Shown here piece by piece: positions 21,812 to 32,548 of a stretch of DNA of 64,000 bases. The notes beneath the pieces are model-generated. The model made no database searches. It had not been told where the DNA came from and saw nothing but the letters and a program-made list of their open reading frames with translations. Each line of letters starts with the position of its first letter. Position 1 is the first letter of the stretch. Origin of the DNA: Tupaia tana (Eukaryota > Chordata > Mammalia > Scandentia > Tupaiidae); assembly GCA_026018925.1 (NCBI GenBank), contig JAKSZU010000009.1, forward strand, positions 79,203,090-79,267,089, read 5' to 3'. The position numbers and the translations under genes are program-made.

Positions 21812-22558
21812 TTAAACAATACTCAGAGACTCCTCTTTTTTTGTATCATTTTTGACCTCTTCATTTTCAATTTTTTTTCCAACTTCATTCTTGTTTCCAT
21901 CTCCTCCATCTTTCCCAACTTCTTTTCCACTTTCTTTTTTTTTGTCTTCCTCCAATTTTACATCTTCTTTCTCTTTTTCATCTTCTTCCTCATTTCCTCT
22001 TTCTTTCTCTTTCCCATATATTTCCTCATTTCCATCTTCAACTTCCTTTCCATCATTCTCTTTTTCATCTTCTTTACCTTTTCCGTCTTTCTTCTTTTCA
22101 TCTCCTTTCACTTTTCCATCCTCTTCCTCTTTTCCATCCTTATTTTCTTTTCCATCTCCTTTATATTTTCTGTCTTCCCTCTCATTTTCACTTTCTCTTT
22201 TCTCTTTTCCATCTTCTTCTGCTTTTCCATCTCCCTTCTCTTTTCTGTCTTCTCCTTTTTCATTTTCCTCTTTCCCTTTTCTGTCTTCACTCTTTTTTTC
22301 ATCCCCTTCCTCTTTTCCATCATCTCCTTTCTTCTTTCCATCTTTGTTTTCTTTTCCATCTTCTCCTTTCTTCTTTCCATCTTTGTCTTCTTTTCCATCT
22401 CTGCCTTTATCTTCTTTGTTTTGATCTATATCATCCTCTTTCAGATCTTCTTTTATGTCTTCTTCTTCTGCTGCCACTGATTCTTTCTTTTCTCCTTCCT
22501 CTTTGACATCTTCAATTTTTTCTTCTTTTATCTCAATTTCTTTTACAGTAGCCAGTGC
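21812..22558 (-). CDS. HMGN5: HMGN5 last coding exon (acidic repeat tail)
   Basis: The exon has 747 bases including the stop. It starts ALATVKEIEIKEE after acceptor ACCTAG and becomes an imperfect repeat of E-D-G-K-E/K-G units, very rich in Glu, Asp and Lys. It ends LSIV-stop. The tail is intrinsically disordered and in the family drives chromatin decompaction and euchromatin localisation. The DNA is strongly pyrimidine-rich on the plus strand, which creates long spurious antisense frames. Confidence 0.93.
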   Translation of the reverse strand, partial: ALATVKEIEIKEEKIEDVKEEGEKKESVAAEEEDIKEDLKEDDIDQNKEDKGRDGKEDKDGKKKGEDGKENKDGKKKGDDGKEEGDEKKSEDRKGKEENEKGEDRKEKGDGKAEEDGKEKRESENEREDRKYKGDGKENKDGKEEEDGKVKGDEKKKDGKGKEDEKENDGKEVEDGNEEIYGKEKERGNEEEDEKEKEDVKLEEDKKKESGKEVGKDGGDGNKNEVGKKIENEEVKNDTKKEESLSIV

Positions 22559-25500
22559 CTAGGTGTTTAGTAAAAAAAAAATCAAGATATTGTTTGTAAA
22601 TTTAAAAATATTTTCCTTAAAAATTTAGACTAGATTATATATATTTTAAGGAAAGACTAATATTTCATTAACAAGAAAGTAATTTTCCTGTGTAAAAGGC
22701 CTTCTTTTCTACCATTTATAACATCCAAAGGAAAACATTCTGAAAAATATTAACTAAAATATCTCCACACAAACATCCATGAGGTATTTGAAACAACAGA
22801 TTCAGGAAAGCTTTTCCATAAATAATTTTTCATTACACACATGAGGAAGCACAAAGTAAATACATAAAGGATGACATAGATTTATTCTATAACAGCAATA
22901 CACAATAAGTAGCATGTATATAAACAAAATGTGGTCCTTAGGAAAATAATATAGCTTGTTTCTGTAATAGTGAGATTTGGGCTTTCTTCTTAAAACTACT
23001 TGAAAAGTCCTATATGATATCATAAGATCACTTACAAAAGATTTTCCATATATTTTCACTATTGTTTTGTGGATCTGGTCAATACATCCTATTTTCAGTA
23101 TTTTACTACAATACCTAAAAATGTAGTTTGCATTAAAATATGCAAAGCAAGATCTATTAAAAAACTTTTTTATAATAATTTGTTTTGCAATCTGTAGAAG
23201 AAATGAAAGAATCTTATGTTTTGTTGAAAAGATTTACAAATAGACCATATGATGAAAATAGAATGGAGGATGGGCCTGTATTCTATATGACAGCCATTGC
23301 AGTAGTACTAAATCATGATCATTAGCATTGTTCTAGTAACAGAAATCCTAACTTATTGTTCCCACTACCACTTCTATAAATTCTCATGTTTTATACTTGT
23401 TTTCTTTTCCTTCAAACCATTATAAAATGCTATAGAACCAGTACTCTTAATGTTTCTCAACTTTTAAAATAAAAGGCGAATAAGATTTCTTTCAGTTGTA
23501 CCTATTGTTAAATTTTCAAATAGACAAATCTATTAACATTGTGAGATACCTCTATAATTTTGGCTTCTCCATTTTCAGCATTTTCGCTATTGTATTCATC
23601 TTTAAAACCTTCTTCCTTGGTTTCAGCAATTGCTTTGGCACTTATATCTGTGTTTTTTTCCATCATCTCATTTTTTGTCTTTATTTTCTGTCCAGCAACA
23701 CAAAATAATAAAAATAAATACACAATATAATTGCAGTGCTGATTAAATGGCCAAAATTATTTCACCAGCTATTGTAATAATTTATAGAGAAGCTTTAAAA
23801 CACTACATATAAACCTGATATCAACAAAATTACACACAATTCTTTGTTTCATCATAAACCTAAAGCAGTATTAAAAATAAACAATATTTCCATGATGTGA
23901 ATCAAAGAAAATTTCTTTTATTGGGTTGTATGGAAAGTTGTGATACATTTTTGCACAGAAAAACGTACAAAAATACATCATGACTTTCCTGATGACCTAA
24001 TAATTTGAGTGATATACATGAGAACCTACAAGTGAGAATGCTGATCAGTAGCCAAGAACCAATTGCCATCATCATCTTAGATTGCTAAATTATCTCTGAC
24101 TAGATATGATCAGTTTATTTCTGTTGAGTATAATCTCTGACTAGATATGATCAGTTTATTTCTGAATGCCTTGACTATTGATTAGTTTACTAAGACAGCT
24201 TTTTGCCTAACTGTTGATATACTAGAAAGGTTAAGGAATACAGAAAATCTGTATTTAAATTCTGGTTCTGCCACTAATGTTACATGGTATAAGCAAAAAC
24301 ATAAATCTCTTTGAGAATGTTTTTTCATTTACAAAAAGAAAGTAATACGTTGGGCCAGCCATAGAGCACAACAGTTAAATTCTGTGCATTGGGATCCCAC
24401 ATGACTGACACTGTTTGAATACTGACTTGGCAGTTTGAAAAACATATGGGACACATGTAGTAGGTGCTCACCCAGAATCCTGATAAGAAGGAGAAATGGG
24501 GGACCAGCAGGTGGCATGGTGGTTAAGGTGCTGGACACTCCTACGCAGCTGACCACGGGTCGTGTCCTAGATCTGATGGCTTGCTTTCTCTCTTTCTTTC
24601 TCTATCTCTCTCTCTCCGTGTGTGTGTGTGTGTGTGTATGTCTCTCTCTGGTCAAATTATAAATAAATGAATGAATAAATAAGATAAAATAAAAATTAAT
24701 TATTTAAAAAAAGAAGGAGGAATGGAAGAAAAAGGATTTCAATGTGATCACATCTTTGTGTGTGTGGGGTTGTTCTCTCTCTCGCTCTTTCTTTCCCTTC
24801 CTCTGACAACTAAAGAAAATAAAGAGTAATATCATCAACCTTACAGGGATGATACAAGAAGCAAATGAGAAAATATATATGAAATTGCCTTAGAAGTGGT
24901 AAATTGCAGTGTATCAATAGATATTGCTTTAGAAATTGTAAATTGCAATACACATCTGTTATTTCTTTTAGTACATGAGAAACTAATAACCAAGAAGCTA
25001 AAAGTTTTTAAACTGCTTATAGTTTCTGTTTAAGTTTAGTACTATTTTTTTCTTTCTAAAAGAAAATAAACTGTATTTACTGCATTTGATTTATAAATTT
25101 ATAAAATATTGAACTTGAAAAGTAAAATGAGCAAAAGTAAAAATAAACTTTCTTTTCTCATCAACTTACTAAACCATTACTTGCTGTAATTTTAGCAATC
25201 TTTTAATGGAGTATTTCAAAGTATTTTGTGAACAGTTTAACAGTTTACAGTTTCTTCAACTATACAATGATGAGATTAGATTATCTTTAATGTTCTTCAT
25301 AGCTTTAACTTTTTATAAATTTTATGAATTCAACCAATATTTTTATGTATTAGTCAATCAGCAATGAACTTAATATTGAGATTACTTCTATTTCTACACG
25401 TCTTTAGCCACACATCAGAACGTAGATGTCTATCTGAAATCAATAATTTCCATTTAAAGATAATATATGTGAAAGCACTTTGCAAACTGTATAGTATTAT

Positions 25501-28500
25501 CAAGTGTTAATTACTACTATTATTATAAAGCACTACTTTGATCACTGTAGTTTACACCTTTTGTTTTCCCAGGAATATTGGTATTGTGAATACATGATGT
25601 CAAAGACATATACATTTAATGAATGTGTCCATCTGTCTTGTTTCTACCCTATAAAAAAATGCCAAACCACAGTGGACCATCATAAAACAGGAACAAATAT
25701 TCCCCACCCAAAGGGCTTATATGTACTAATGGTATAACACATTGCTAACTGAACAAAACATAAAGCAAAATAATCAACCATGTGCCTTTTCAGAAATTAT
25801 TTCTGAAGAAAAGCACTTTTTCTTCAACAATCCAAGTTGAATATTTACCCTTTGAGTTGATTCTCTTTTGGGTTTCAACTCTGGGGTAATGGGCACAGGC
25901 ATCTGCATTAAAAGACATAAGTCATGAAAAAGGAAAAACGAGGAATAAATCATAATTTAATAAAGAGTATTAACAATGAAATCCAACCTTTGAATTAAAA
26001 ATAATGGGTATAGTTCAAACTGAGCACTTGGGGAAAGAAAAAAAAATAAACATTTCCTTGGTGTTTAAGTTTTTCTTAAAACTTCAAAAATAAATCTTGT
26101 ATTAAATAATTTTTCAAGCTCTCCTGAATTTTAAAATTAAATTTCACAATACATTGTTTGCTTTTCAAAAAGACTACTTACAGAAGACAGTCTGGCTGAT
26201 CTTCTTTTTGGCTATAAGTGAAAAATAAATTACCAGTTAAGAGAATTATAGATACACAAAACTAGGATTATTTTTTATTATGGTGAAAATATATAGTTTA
26301 ACTCTATATAAATATTGTCGTTAAAGACGAAATTGTGAACTTGGTTAGAAAATTTCGTAATAGAAATCTAACTTTTGATTTTTTCCCCCCTCTGGACCTT
26401 TCATACATAAGGGAAAAAATCCCAATGTAAGCTTCAGTTGCAAGGTTAAATTAACAATATGACTAGTAACAAAAAAACATATTTAGAAATGAAAATATAT
26501 CCTCTTCTTGCCAAGTGATAAAGCAATTTTTTTTTTTGCTTAAAAGGAAGAAGCTCTTTCCAGATCTTAACAAGCAAAATGTGGTCCTAAATTTTGAGAA
26601 GCTTGGGTTTTAATACTGTATTTCTGAGAGGGCTCACTGGCATACCATATTGGCACTCATATCATACAAAATGCCAACCAGCATCTATTTATTAACTGCT
26701 AATATGTCTCAAGTTTTATAAAGAGAGTGGATTTTTTTCTTCCAGATAGATTCTAAAACTAAAGAAACTCACCTCCTGTCTCACATTATCTTGACCTGCA
26801 GCCTACACAGAGGAGAAAATCACAAAGAAATAAAGTCATTGATAAAAATATACAGATCAGAAAATATTGTCTATGGACTAAAGTTGCAATATAACTGTGC
26901 AAGACTTTTCCCTGGGTTCCCGCTTAAGTAGTCACATATTGTTTCCTAGGAGCCATGCTACATACTGCTATCTGCAAACATGCAAATACTCAACAAGATG
27001 CAAGTGCATGCTCAAGACACAACATATACACAACAACTGATAGTCATTTTCATCCTTTTTGTAAATTGCATCAAAAAAAAAAAAAACCTTTGTGAAATCT
27101 TTAAATCCACCTGCTGTAGACAGTGTTAAAGCCAAAAGAATTGGGGGTGAGAGGGTGAACGGAGTTGGAGCTTCATACAATTTCTCTGTCTTGCATTATG
27201 TTTTCTGTGTAGTTCTATCTATCTGACCCTCTCTACTGACTGGATTATTCGCTCTGAGTTTTCCAAACAAGAACTACAACCCCCACAACGCTTGGGGGGG
27301 GGGGGTGAAACTCTTTGTTACAACGTCAATCCTTTATTCTGAGAAGTGGGCCACATATTTTAAAACTTCCCGCCACTACGTGCTACAAGGTTGCTGTCAG
27401 TTCTGTAAAATAACAAGACCATTTGCGCAAGCCTGGAAAAGCACAGCGGTGGAAATCCAGAAAGGGGAGTGGTGAATAGAAACAACTGCTTTCTGTATCT
27501 GAGCAGCCTTTTAGCATGGGAATCATCAAGTTATTGCAGGATTCATGCAACCCCAGGACACCAGGGAGTTTCAGTCTTATTCCTAGGTTCTAGGAATAAG
27601 AAAGGCAGACAGATAAATAGGAATAATATGAAAACAATCACAATGCCTTACATTAGCAGTGTTTTACGGTTTTATGGAGCAACGAAACAGCGTTCGATTT
27701 CACTTCTAAGAGACTCAGAAAGAAACAAACAGCGAGCGTGAATTTATTTCCCGTCTCAGGGTAGCCAGTAATATTGAAGTGAGGGTTTTGCAGAAGACTT
27801 GTAGCCCTTGATTAACTTAGATCAATTCCGCACGTCAAAATGAACAAATCCATGCCACCCCAACATCAGCAATAGTTTATCGGACCATCTTTCCACCTTT
27901 AACTAGAGAGCTTGAAGAGCGCAAGATCTCTCAGCCCTGAAGTTTCACAGCAGTGAATTTCTCCCTTCTCTAGGACAGTTTCAAGTCTGCGCCGCCTAAC
28001 GGCTCAGGATTACCATTGCATAGCCATCTGGCATGACAAGAAGTGGAGGAGGGAAGGGGGAGAAAAAGGAAAAAGAAAACGGGAAGAACAAAGGCAAATA
28101 TAGGAAAAACCGTAGCTTTCGTTTTCCCAAATGGGACAGCTCCCTGAGAAAAGTCTAAAGCCGAGGAGGAAACTGGTGCCTGGAAGTGTGGTTGGGGAGA
28201 GAAGTGTTCTCCAGTAGGGTAACCGGAGGAAGGGGGGTGGGGTAGGAAGCGACAGCACAGTGCTATGGCTGTTTGTAATTCAGTATGGAGACACCTCTCA
28301 AGCGATTCTTTCCCTTAAACAAAACACCAAAAGTGAATTACCAATAGTATGCAAGACTATCGTAATCCTTACAACTGTTCTTTGCCTTTCCCTCCCCTTC
28401 CATTCAGGACATCATAAAACCTAACTAGAAGCCCAAACGCTTTTTTTTTAACAAGAAAAATCTCTGCCTATTAGGAAATATGTATTTCAGCAGCTTATCT

Positions 28501-28537
28501 CCTACCTTACCATTTCACTTACCTTTCTTTTGGGCAT
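21812..28537 (-). CDS. HMGN5: HMGN5, high mobility group nucleosome-binding protein 5 (six coding exons)
   Basis: HMGN5 (formerly NSBP1/NBP-45) is a nuclear protein that binds nucleosomes through a short basic domain and loosens chromatin, counteracting linker histone H1 via its long acidic tail. Joined coding exons on the minus strand are 28537-28523, 26802-26773, 26211-26182, 25902-25849, 23687-23550 and 22558-21812. Together they make 1014 nt, or 337 residues plus stop. All introns are GT-AG, and every exon has a length divisible by three. The protein starts MPKRK, then AAGQDNVRQE, then PKRRSARLSS, which holds the HMGN core RRSARLS. It ends SIV. The acidic C-terminal repeat exon is about 55 residues longer than I recall for human (about 282 residues in total), within the known variability of this tail. 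There are no stops or frameshifts, so the gene looks intact. In human it is X-linked. Confidence 0.95.
22559..23549 (-). other. HMGN5 intron 5
   Basis: AT-rich intron without recognised insertions or other genes. Confidence 0.8.
23550..23687 (-). CDS. HMGN5: HMGN5 coding exon 5
   Basis: The exon has 138 bases and encodes 46 residues, beginning KIKTKNEMMEKN and ending NGEAKIIE. This is the same length as the human exon as I recall it. Acceptor TGGACAG, donor GTATCT, which is weaker than the others. Confidence 0.92.
24092..24164. repeat. 32-bp direct duplication, 41-bp period
   Basis: The 32-bp segment beginning ATCTCTGACTAGATATGATC occurs identically at 24092-24123 and 24133-24164, within HMGN5 intron 4. 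Confidence 0.9.
24350..24825 (+). mobile_element. Older SINE, split by a short-form SINE
   Basis: Head TTGGGCCAGCCATAGAGC at the left. The body resumes at 24726 (GAAGAAAAAGGATTTCAATG) with a CT tract and CTCTGACAACTAAAG end. AAAGTAATA / AGAGTAATA form its probable TSD. Confidence 0.82.
24500..24710 (+). mobile_element. Short-form tRNA SINE with 15-bp TSD
   Basis: AAGAAGGAGAAATGG (24485-24499) and AAGAAGGAGGAATGG (24711-24725) flank it. Head GGGACCAGCAGGTGGCATGGTGG runs into GCTTTCTCTC, a (GT)n stretch, GGTCAAATTATAAATAAATG and an A-rich tail. Confidence 0.93.
25385..25515 (+). mobile_element. MIR fragment (3' part)
   Basis: GTGAAAGCACTTTGCAAACTG followed by GTGTTAATTACTACTATTATT matches the 3' end of MIR in sense. 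Within HMGN5 intron 4. Confidence 0.7.
25849..25902 (-). CDS. HMGN5: HMGN5 coding exon 4
   Basis: Fifty-four bases encode MPVPITPELKPKRESTQR, completing the nucleosome-binding domain (the family has KPKR here). Acceptor AATGCAG, donor GTAAAT. Confidence 0.93.
26182..26211 (-). CDS. HMGN5: HMGN5 coding exon 3 (nucleosome-binding core)
   Basis: Thirty bases encode PKRRSARLSS, between acceptor CTTATAG and donor GTAAGT. RRSARLS is the invariant motif by which HMGN proteins contact the H2A-H2B acidic patch. Confidence 0.95.
26773..26802 (-). CDS. HMGN5: HMGN5 coding exon 2
   Basis: Thirty bases encode AAGQDNVRQE, between acceptor GTGTAG and donor GTGAGT. The size and phase match the tiny exon 2 of HMGN genes. 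Confidence 0.92.
26803..28522 (-). other. HMGN5 intron 1
   Basis: This is the first coding intron. It includes a G-run at about 27293-27305, and its promoter-proximal half (27250-28300) is less AT-rich. Open frames here are short and unsupported. Confidence 0.7.
28523..28537 (-). CDS. HMGN5: HMGN5 coding exon 1 (MPKRK)
   Basis: The ATG lies in GCAACAATGCCC. Fifteen coding bases are followed by the strong donor GTAAGT. MPKRK is the conserved HMGN start. The 5' UTR continues to the right for an unknown distance. Confidence 0.93.
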
Positions 28538-28665
28538 TGTTGCAGCTCCCTATAGGAGATCTTAACAGCAGTGAAAAAAAGCAGAAAGCAGTCCCTGTCC
28601 GGCTACTCCGAGAGCAACTGAGTTTTCAATGAACTAATTGCAGCACAACCTGTACTCGTCTCCCC

Positions 28666-28670
28666 CACTC

Positions 28671-28701
<31 letters not shown>
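28666..28701. repeat. Poly-A run (about 33 A)
   Basis: Homopolymer just upstream of HMGN5 exon 1, with no SINE or L1 body next to it that I can recognise. Confidence 0.9.
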
Positions 28702-28706
<5 letters not shown>

Positions 28707-28739
28707 CATTATTGGCAACATTAAACACGCCAAGACGCA

Positions 28740-29290
28740 ACCAAACTACGTGACTGGTTAGCAGGAGTGGGAGCCAGATTGGAGTGGCAGGCTGTCAGAC
28801 CAATAAGGGGAAGTGATCGGTTCTGGGGGCGTGGCCCGCGGATTACTCCGAAGCCCTCGATCATTGCCGGCTCTGACCGCTGGTGGGGTGAAGGAACACG
28901 CGGACATAAAGTGCTCGGGCACAAGACAGGCAGAAAAGCCAGTGTGTCTTGATCGTTTTTCCCCCTTGTATGTCGTAAAGACAAGCGAAAGCCACAACAG
29001 TTGCTTTCTCCGCAGTCTACCAAATCCCCACCTTTTCCTCTTCCCAGGAGGAAAAGTGCTTTTGGGACCAGGTTAAGACTGGGCTGCCGCCTTTTCCAGC
29101 TACCTTTGTCGCGAGGGTGGAGATGAACTGATGTGAGCACTCTTTCACACAGTGAAAAAAAGTAGAGATATTTCTCTGGTTGTTGACACTTTCCGCCAAA
29201 GCAAAACTGTGGTCCTGGCACGAGGAGGGTACTAAAATGGCGAGTCTCCTGCAGGTGGGGAGCAGCAAGGAAATTGGGAGCTGAAAAAGC
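28740..29290. promoter_or_regulatory. HMGN5 promoter region, CpG-enriched
   Basis: This is a local rise in GC and CpG just upstream of HMGN5. It contains CCAAT on the plus strand at about 28799-28803 (CCAATAAGGGG), a GC box (GGGGGCGTGGCC at about 28825-28836) and a YY1-like AAAATGGCG at about 29234-29242. The transcription start cannot be fixed from sequence alone. The YY1-like site sits on the plus strand and may serve a divergent transcript. Confidence 0.6.
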
Positions 29291-29299
29291 GGGAGGTGC

Positions 29300-31206
29300 T
29301 TGGAGGCGGGGATACCGGTTAAATACCGTTATCCTACTTGGAAGGAATCTGCCAGGAATTCAATGAGACACCGCGAGAAGTTTGTAATTATAAGGTCTAT
29401 TATAAGGAAAAGCACTGATGGAATGAATTTTAATCCAAAAGTGGCATTTAGTGAAGGGATTCAGCAAGGTAAAAATGTTTAGGATTCGGAGCCTGGATTA
29501 TCACAGAGCAATTGTAGTACTAAAATGTGGCGCAAAAATTTGTGCCAAAATTTCAGATTAGGATGAAGCAAGGTTGACTTGTGTAAATGCAGAGTAGGAG
29601 TCTGCCTTTAAAATGTTACTTTGTTCATTATGGACTTTTTGGTGTTAATTTTGATCTTTCGAATAAAATTAAAATAATTTTTTAAAAATATTATTTATCT
29701 TCATTACTGAGTTTTTGGGTGATTTTTACATTTTTTTAACCTAAGGAAAAGGTCTCCCTAGCTTTACCCTAGTCTTAGCCATGTTATCTTCCTGAGACCT
29801 AAAGGTTTTGGGATTGAGGTGGAGATTAGCGAGTAAAATACTTGGGAATAATTATGGTTAATATGGAAGATCCAGGTAGCTGCAGACTTCTCAGAGATGC
29901 CTTAGCGTTGTAAAAGTGTGTTCCAACAACAGGTTTGTCAAAAACAGTAAGTTAACTTTTCCAATAGTCACTTAAGGAAGAATTCCATTTGTGTTCATGT
30001 AGGTTAAAAAAATTGGAATCATTAGTTTGTAGTATTTACTATAGCTACTACAGAATGTCAAACCATTCCTTCAAACTAAAATATACACAACCTGCCAGAA
30101 GAACTCATCTTTTTATTATTATTATTTTTGCCTAGCATCTACATAGTGTGGACTTAAATATATCAGGTTGGATGAGACTGTTTGACTTCAATTAAATTCC
30201 CCTCCCCCAACTTTTTACTGCATTCCGATTCAAATAAGTATTCAGAAAGATATTGAAATTGCTTCCTTTGCCCAGTAACTGTGATTATCCCTAGATGCTC
30301 TTAATGCCTCTTTTTACCCTTACAGTGAAAGTACTGCTGAATGAACCTAGATATGTTTCAGTCATTTTCTTTTCCAAGAGTTAGAAGGTAAGCATAAAAA
30401 TCGGGTTCAATTGTCTCATATGGATAAGGGGAAAAATGAAGGGAAAGAAAATGTGTCAGTACTGGAATGCATTCATTCAACAAATTCTTATTAGCATTAT
30501 TTTGTAAGTCGGATTTTGTTTTTGTAGACTAGTTTATGAAAATGCAAAACCCTGTGGCATGCAGAGTTGCAATACAGTTTTTTCCCCTTAATGATTGCTA
30601 TAATTTTGTAGGATAGAACAAACAGATACATACATGTTTACAAATCAGGGTTGCTTGTATCATATGAGCGGTGCAATCTAAATTCAATAATAAAACAGGA
30701 GGGAAAGACCTTTTATGACTGAGATAATTAGAGAAGGCTTTTTGCTGAGGGGTGGTATTTGACTTGGCTCTAAAATTTTGTGTAAACTGCTATATTATAG
30801 CAAACCCAGAGGCACGAAAAGTTTATTCTTGTTCAGGGAACAGAGTGCCTAGTCCAACTGGGTTGAAACAAATGATTGTGAGGAGCCTTGGGAGGTAAGG
30901 CTTAGAAGTCGGAGGTAATATAAAACATGCAGATCAGTGAGCTCTAAAATTTCTCTTAAATTTGTCAGCAATTTTCACTTTTGGTTAGTTTTACCTCCTT
31001 ATAGTCTGACTATTGGAACTATAATTTCATGTCTTGTCAAATAAAAAAAAATAGTCATGCATAAATAAGAAAATGTTCTAACCGTGAAGTAGTCTATTTC
31101 TTGACCCTGGCCCCACATGTTCCCATATTCTTCTTTTTACCAAGGTGGCCCTTTGTACCAGCCAACTTGGTTGAGCTCTTTGTTTTTGCTACATTATTAT
31201 CTCTGA
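29300..31206. other. Unique sequence, no gene seen
   Basis: About 1.9 kb without a recognised repeat, long open frame or RNA gene. It could hold distal regulatory sequence or a divergent non-coding transcript of HMGN5, but nothing shows this directly. Confidence 0.5.
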
Positions 31207-31223
31207 CTATAGCCTCATTTTCT

Positions 31224-31397
31224 CTTCTTTTTTAAAAGAATTATTTTTTTAACTTTATTTATTTATTTATTTATTTGACCAGAGAGGGAGAGAGAGAGAG
31301 AGAAAGTGAGAAAGCAAGCCTCCAGATCTGGAACTCGAACTATGGTTAGTCATGTGGGACTCCAGAGCCCTTTACCACAACACTGCCTGCCAGCCCC
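31224..31397 (-). mobile_element. Short-form tRNA SINE with 17-bp TSD
   Basis: CTATAGCCTCATTTTCT (31207-31223) and CTATAGCCCCATTTTCT (31398-31414). Minus strand: head GGGGGCTGGCAGGCAGTG, then GCTTGCTTTCTCAC, a CT tract, GGTCAAATAAATAAATAAAT. Confidence 0.94.
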
Positions 31398-31472
31398 CTA
31401 TAGCCCCATTTTCTAAAACCATCATTTATCAAATGTCAATCACATATCACTTCTTTGATAAAACCCCTTTCT

Positions 31473-31651
31473 TTTTTTCTTTTTTAAATTTATTTATTTA
31501 TCCATTCATTTATTTTTTAATTTGACTAGAGTTAGACATGGAGAGAGAGAGAGGGAAGTGAGAAAGAAAGCCAACAGGTCCAGGACTTGAACCATGGTTG
31601 GCCATGTGGGAGTGTCCCGTGCCTTAACCACCATGCCACCTGCTGGTCCCA
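31473..31651 (-). mobile_element. Short-form tRNA SINE with 15-bp TSD
   Basis: ATAAAACCCCTTTCT (31458-31472) and ATAAAACACCTTTCT (31652-31666). Head GGGACCAGCAGGTGGCATGG on the minus strand, end AGTCAAATTAAAAAATAAAT. Confidence 0.94.
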
Positions 31652-31898
31652 ATAAAACACCTTTCTGATTATTTCAGCTCTTAAAGAGCCTTCTCTCTTG
31701 TTACACTATACCACTCATAACAAACAAGCTTGATCTTTTTGACTTTTTCCTTACCCACTTAGTCCTATTTCTTTATATCCATTCAAACTTTTATATACTT
31801 ATTTCCTCTTGCCTCAATATTTTCTCAGCACATCATACCGTACATATCTCCTGTAGAATTGATTACCTTGAAAAAATTTTTTTAAATAATTATTCTGG

Positions 31899-32135
31899 AG
31901 GGAACAGCAGTTGGCATAATGGCTATGTAGCTGTACTCCCACATAGTTGACCACGGTTCGAGTCCTGGACCTGGTGGCTTAAACTCACACAAGGGGCGTG
32001 TGCTTGCATGCCCAAGATCCCGAGAAGAGAATGGAGGAAAAGGGATTGCGGCATCCTCCCTGGGGGGTGATTTCTCACTTTCTGTCTCTCTGTCTCTGCC
32101 TTTCTGGAGAGCGCACGCACCCTATAGCAAATATA
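31899..32135 (+). mobile_element. tRNA-derived SINE, long form
   Basis: Head GGGAACAGCAGTTGGC, perfect B box GGTTCGAGTCC, end CTATAGCAAATATATATATA where the tail has become an AT repeat. Confidence 0.9.
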
Positions 32136-32429
32136 TATATATATATGGCTTATTTCTCACTTCTATTTATTAATGACTATGAAAGCTGTTGATTGTCTGA
32201 TAGTTCTCCACAGTACTCTTTAATTTCCCCTGGCTATTAAGTATGCCTACCACCACTCTCAAAATTTATAGGAACGCAATCACGTCTTTTTAGTGACCAG
32301 TGAGAAATAACACAGTAAAATATGAAAAATTACAGATTAAAGGTAGCAAAATTAAAATGTTTGAGGCAAAGAATAAAAAATATATTATGTGTTCATAAGA
32401 AACAGGATGCTACACAATTAAGATAAAAG

Positions 32430-32546
32430 AGATCTTGGTCTGATAAGTATTTCATGTTAGGTAAATTCTCTTTACAAGCCAAATGATATATAGTGATTGA
32501 ATGTTTTAAAAAATAATGAGAATAAATAATAATAATCTGAAAAAAA
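32430..32546 (+). mobile_element. L1 3' end fragment
   Basis: TTTCATGTTAGGTAAATTCTC followed by a tail of AATAATAATAAT type, matching the L1 3' UTR end seen at 8710-8770 and 59340-59428. Confidence 0.65.
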
Positions 32547-32548
32547 TA

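Larger units (their letters stand above)
24225..24910 (+). mobile_element. MIR split by a SINE that is itself split by a SINE
   Basis: The MIR 5' part is at 24225-24345 (TTAAATTCTGGTTCTGCCACT) and its 3' part at 24826-24910 (ATCATCAACCTTACAGGGATG ... GAAATTGCCTTAG). The two parts lie on either side of the SINE pair at 24350-24825. Located in HMGN5 intron 4, opposite the gene. Confidence 0.8.

Noticed and set aside
21812-22477. HMGN5 tail as part of a processed pseudogene
   Set aside because: The upstream exons lie kilobases away with canonical splice sites and matching phases. Retrocopies have no introns.
21803-22480. Plus-strand 225-residue F/S/I-rich frame
   Set aside because: It is the antisense shadow of the Glu/Lys-rich HMGN5 tail exon, where GAA/AAG codons read as TTC/CTT.
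28721-29221. 166-codon minus-strand frame upstream of HMGN5
   Set aside because: No recognisable domain. It lies in the GC-richer promoter region, where chance frames are longer.
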